Source of the DNA: an uncultured Bacilli bacterium
GTDB lineage: Bacteria > Bacillota_I > Bacilli_A > RF39 > UBA660
Assembly: GCA_949746915.1 (NCBI GenBank)
Contig: CATKEA010000088.1
Span: forward strand, 1-6,288
Length of the DNA: 6,288 bases
Direction: 5' to 3'
This document shows, one piece after another, positions 6,190 to 6,288 of the stretch (the first letter of the stretch is position 1; every line of letters begins with the position of its first letter). The position numbers and the translations under genes were made by a program. The notes under the pieces are model-generated. The model worked only from the letters and a program-made list of their open reading frames with translations. It was not told the DNA's origin and ran no database searches.

Positions 6190-6218
6190 ATTATAACATA
6201 AGTCTTAAAAATTTTAAA
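6190..6218 (-). promoter_or_regulatory. promoter of the pilC-pilD operon
   Basis: On the minus strand TATAAT (6195-6190) carries an upstream TG with one base between (6198-6196). A 17-base spacer separates it from TTTAAA (6218-6213), which matches four of six positions of a vegetative -35 box. The hexamer lies 35 bases upstream of the pilC ATG. The -35 box falls inside the palindrome at 6203-6229. Confidence 0.6.
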
Positions 6219-6229
6219 CTTTTTTAAGA
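6203..6229. repeat. palindrome between divergent promoters, possible operator
   Basis: TCTTAAAAA (6203-6211) and TTTTTAAGA (6221-6229) are perfect 9-bp inverted copies around a 9-base spacer, centred on 6216. The site covers the -35 region of the pilC promoter and of the candidate plus-strand promoter, as expected for a dimeric regulator controlling both genes. Its very AT-rich arms mean chance cannot be excluded. Confidence 0.35.
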
Positions 6230-6237
6230 TAATTTCA

Positions 6238-6243
6238 TATAAT
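6238..6243 (+). promoter_or_regulatory. -10 box of the divergent plus-strand gene
   Basis: TATAAT lies 20 bases upstream of the plus-strand ATG at 6264. At an 18-base spacing the -35 candidate is TTAAAC (6214-6219), a weak match that lies within the palindrome. The match is plausible mainly because a good ribosome binding site and start codon follow. Confidence 0.45.
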
Positions 6244-6263
6244 AATGTAAAGGAGTAGATAAT

Positions 6264-6288
6264 ATGTATAATAATCCTTATGATATGA
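6264..6288 (+). CDS. 5' end of a divergent gene, cut by the window edge
   Basis: An ATG at 6264 follows AAAGGAG (6249-6255) with an ideal 8-base gap and a TATAAT box upstream. The eight visible codons read MYNNPYDM, too little to identify. It is the only convincing plus-strand gene in the window, transcribed away from pilC from a shared promoter region. Confidence 0.6.

Noticed and set aside
1..6288. CRISPR arrays, tRNA or rRNA genes, insertion sequences, phage or defence genes
   Set aside because: No regularly spaced repeats, cloverleaf, transposase or integrase motifs, or defence-protein motifs are visible on either strand.

Overview
This is a very AT-rich window of ordinary bacterial coding sequence. 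Four complete genes all lie on the minus strand, and two cut-off genes sit at the edges. Strong purine-rich Shine-Dalgarno sites, TAA stops on all four complete genes, TGG for the tryptophans I checked (standard code), a DnaB/DnaD-type primosome protein and a TasA-like surface protein all point to a low-GC Gram-positive host. My best guess, which is inference, is an uncultured gut Bacilli lineage of the RF39/Mollicutes-relative type, where secreted proteins ending in this kind of WW-SP...GVRP domain are common.

Reading along the minus strand (right to left): a divergent promoter region (about 6155-6263) separates a plus-strand gene that begins at 6264 from the pilC-pilD pair. pilC (4709-6154) encodes the inner-membrane platform protein of a type IV pilus, type II secretion or competence pseudopilus machine, with an unusual charged N-terminal extension. 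pilD (3898-4668) follows after 40 bases and encodes a complete prepilin peptidase/methylase. After a 193-base AT-rich gap with its own extended -10 promoter comes a 508-residue secreted or anchored protein (2178-3704). It joins a TasA/camelysin-like signal and domain to a cysteine-containing C-terminal domain of the DUF6273-like kind. About 780 bases without an intact gene follow (1398-2177). They hold what looks like a decayed small membrane-protein gene, a nested inverted-repeat structure and a bidirectional terminator-like hairpin. Next is dnaB (99-1397), the primosome loading protein. At the left edge, behind its own extended -10 promoter, another minus-strand gene begins.

How the parts relate: PilC and PilD would assemble and process pilins encoded elsewhere, since no ATPase and no prepilin is visible here. 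The surface protein lacks a prepilin cleavage motif, so it is probably not a PilD substrate despite being next door. DnaB is functionally unrelated. The least explained items are the chimeric surface protein, the PilC extension, the palindrome between the divergent promoters at 6203-6229, and the non-coding stretch 1590-2010. I see no transposase, integrase, CRISPR array, tRNA or rRNA, and nothing that amounts to a clear new defence or mobile system.
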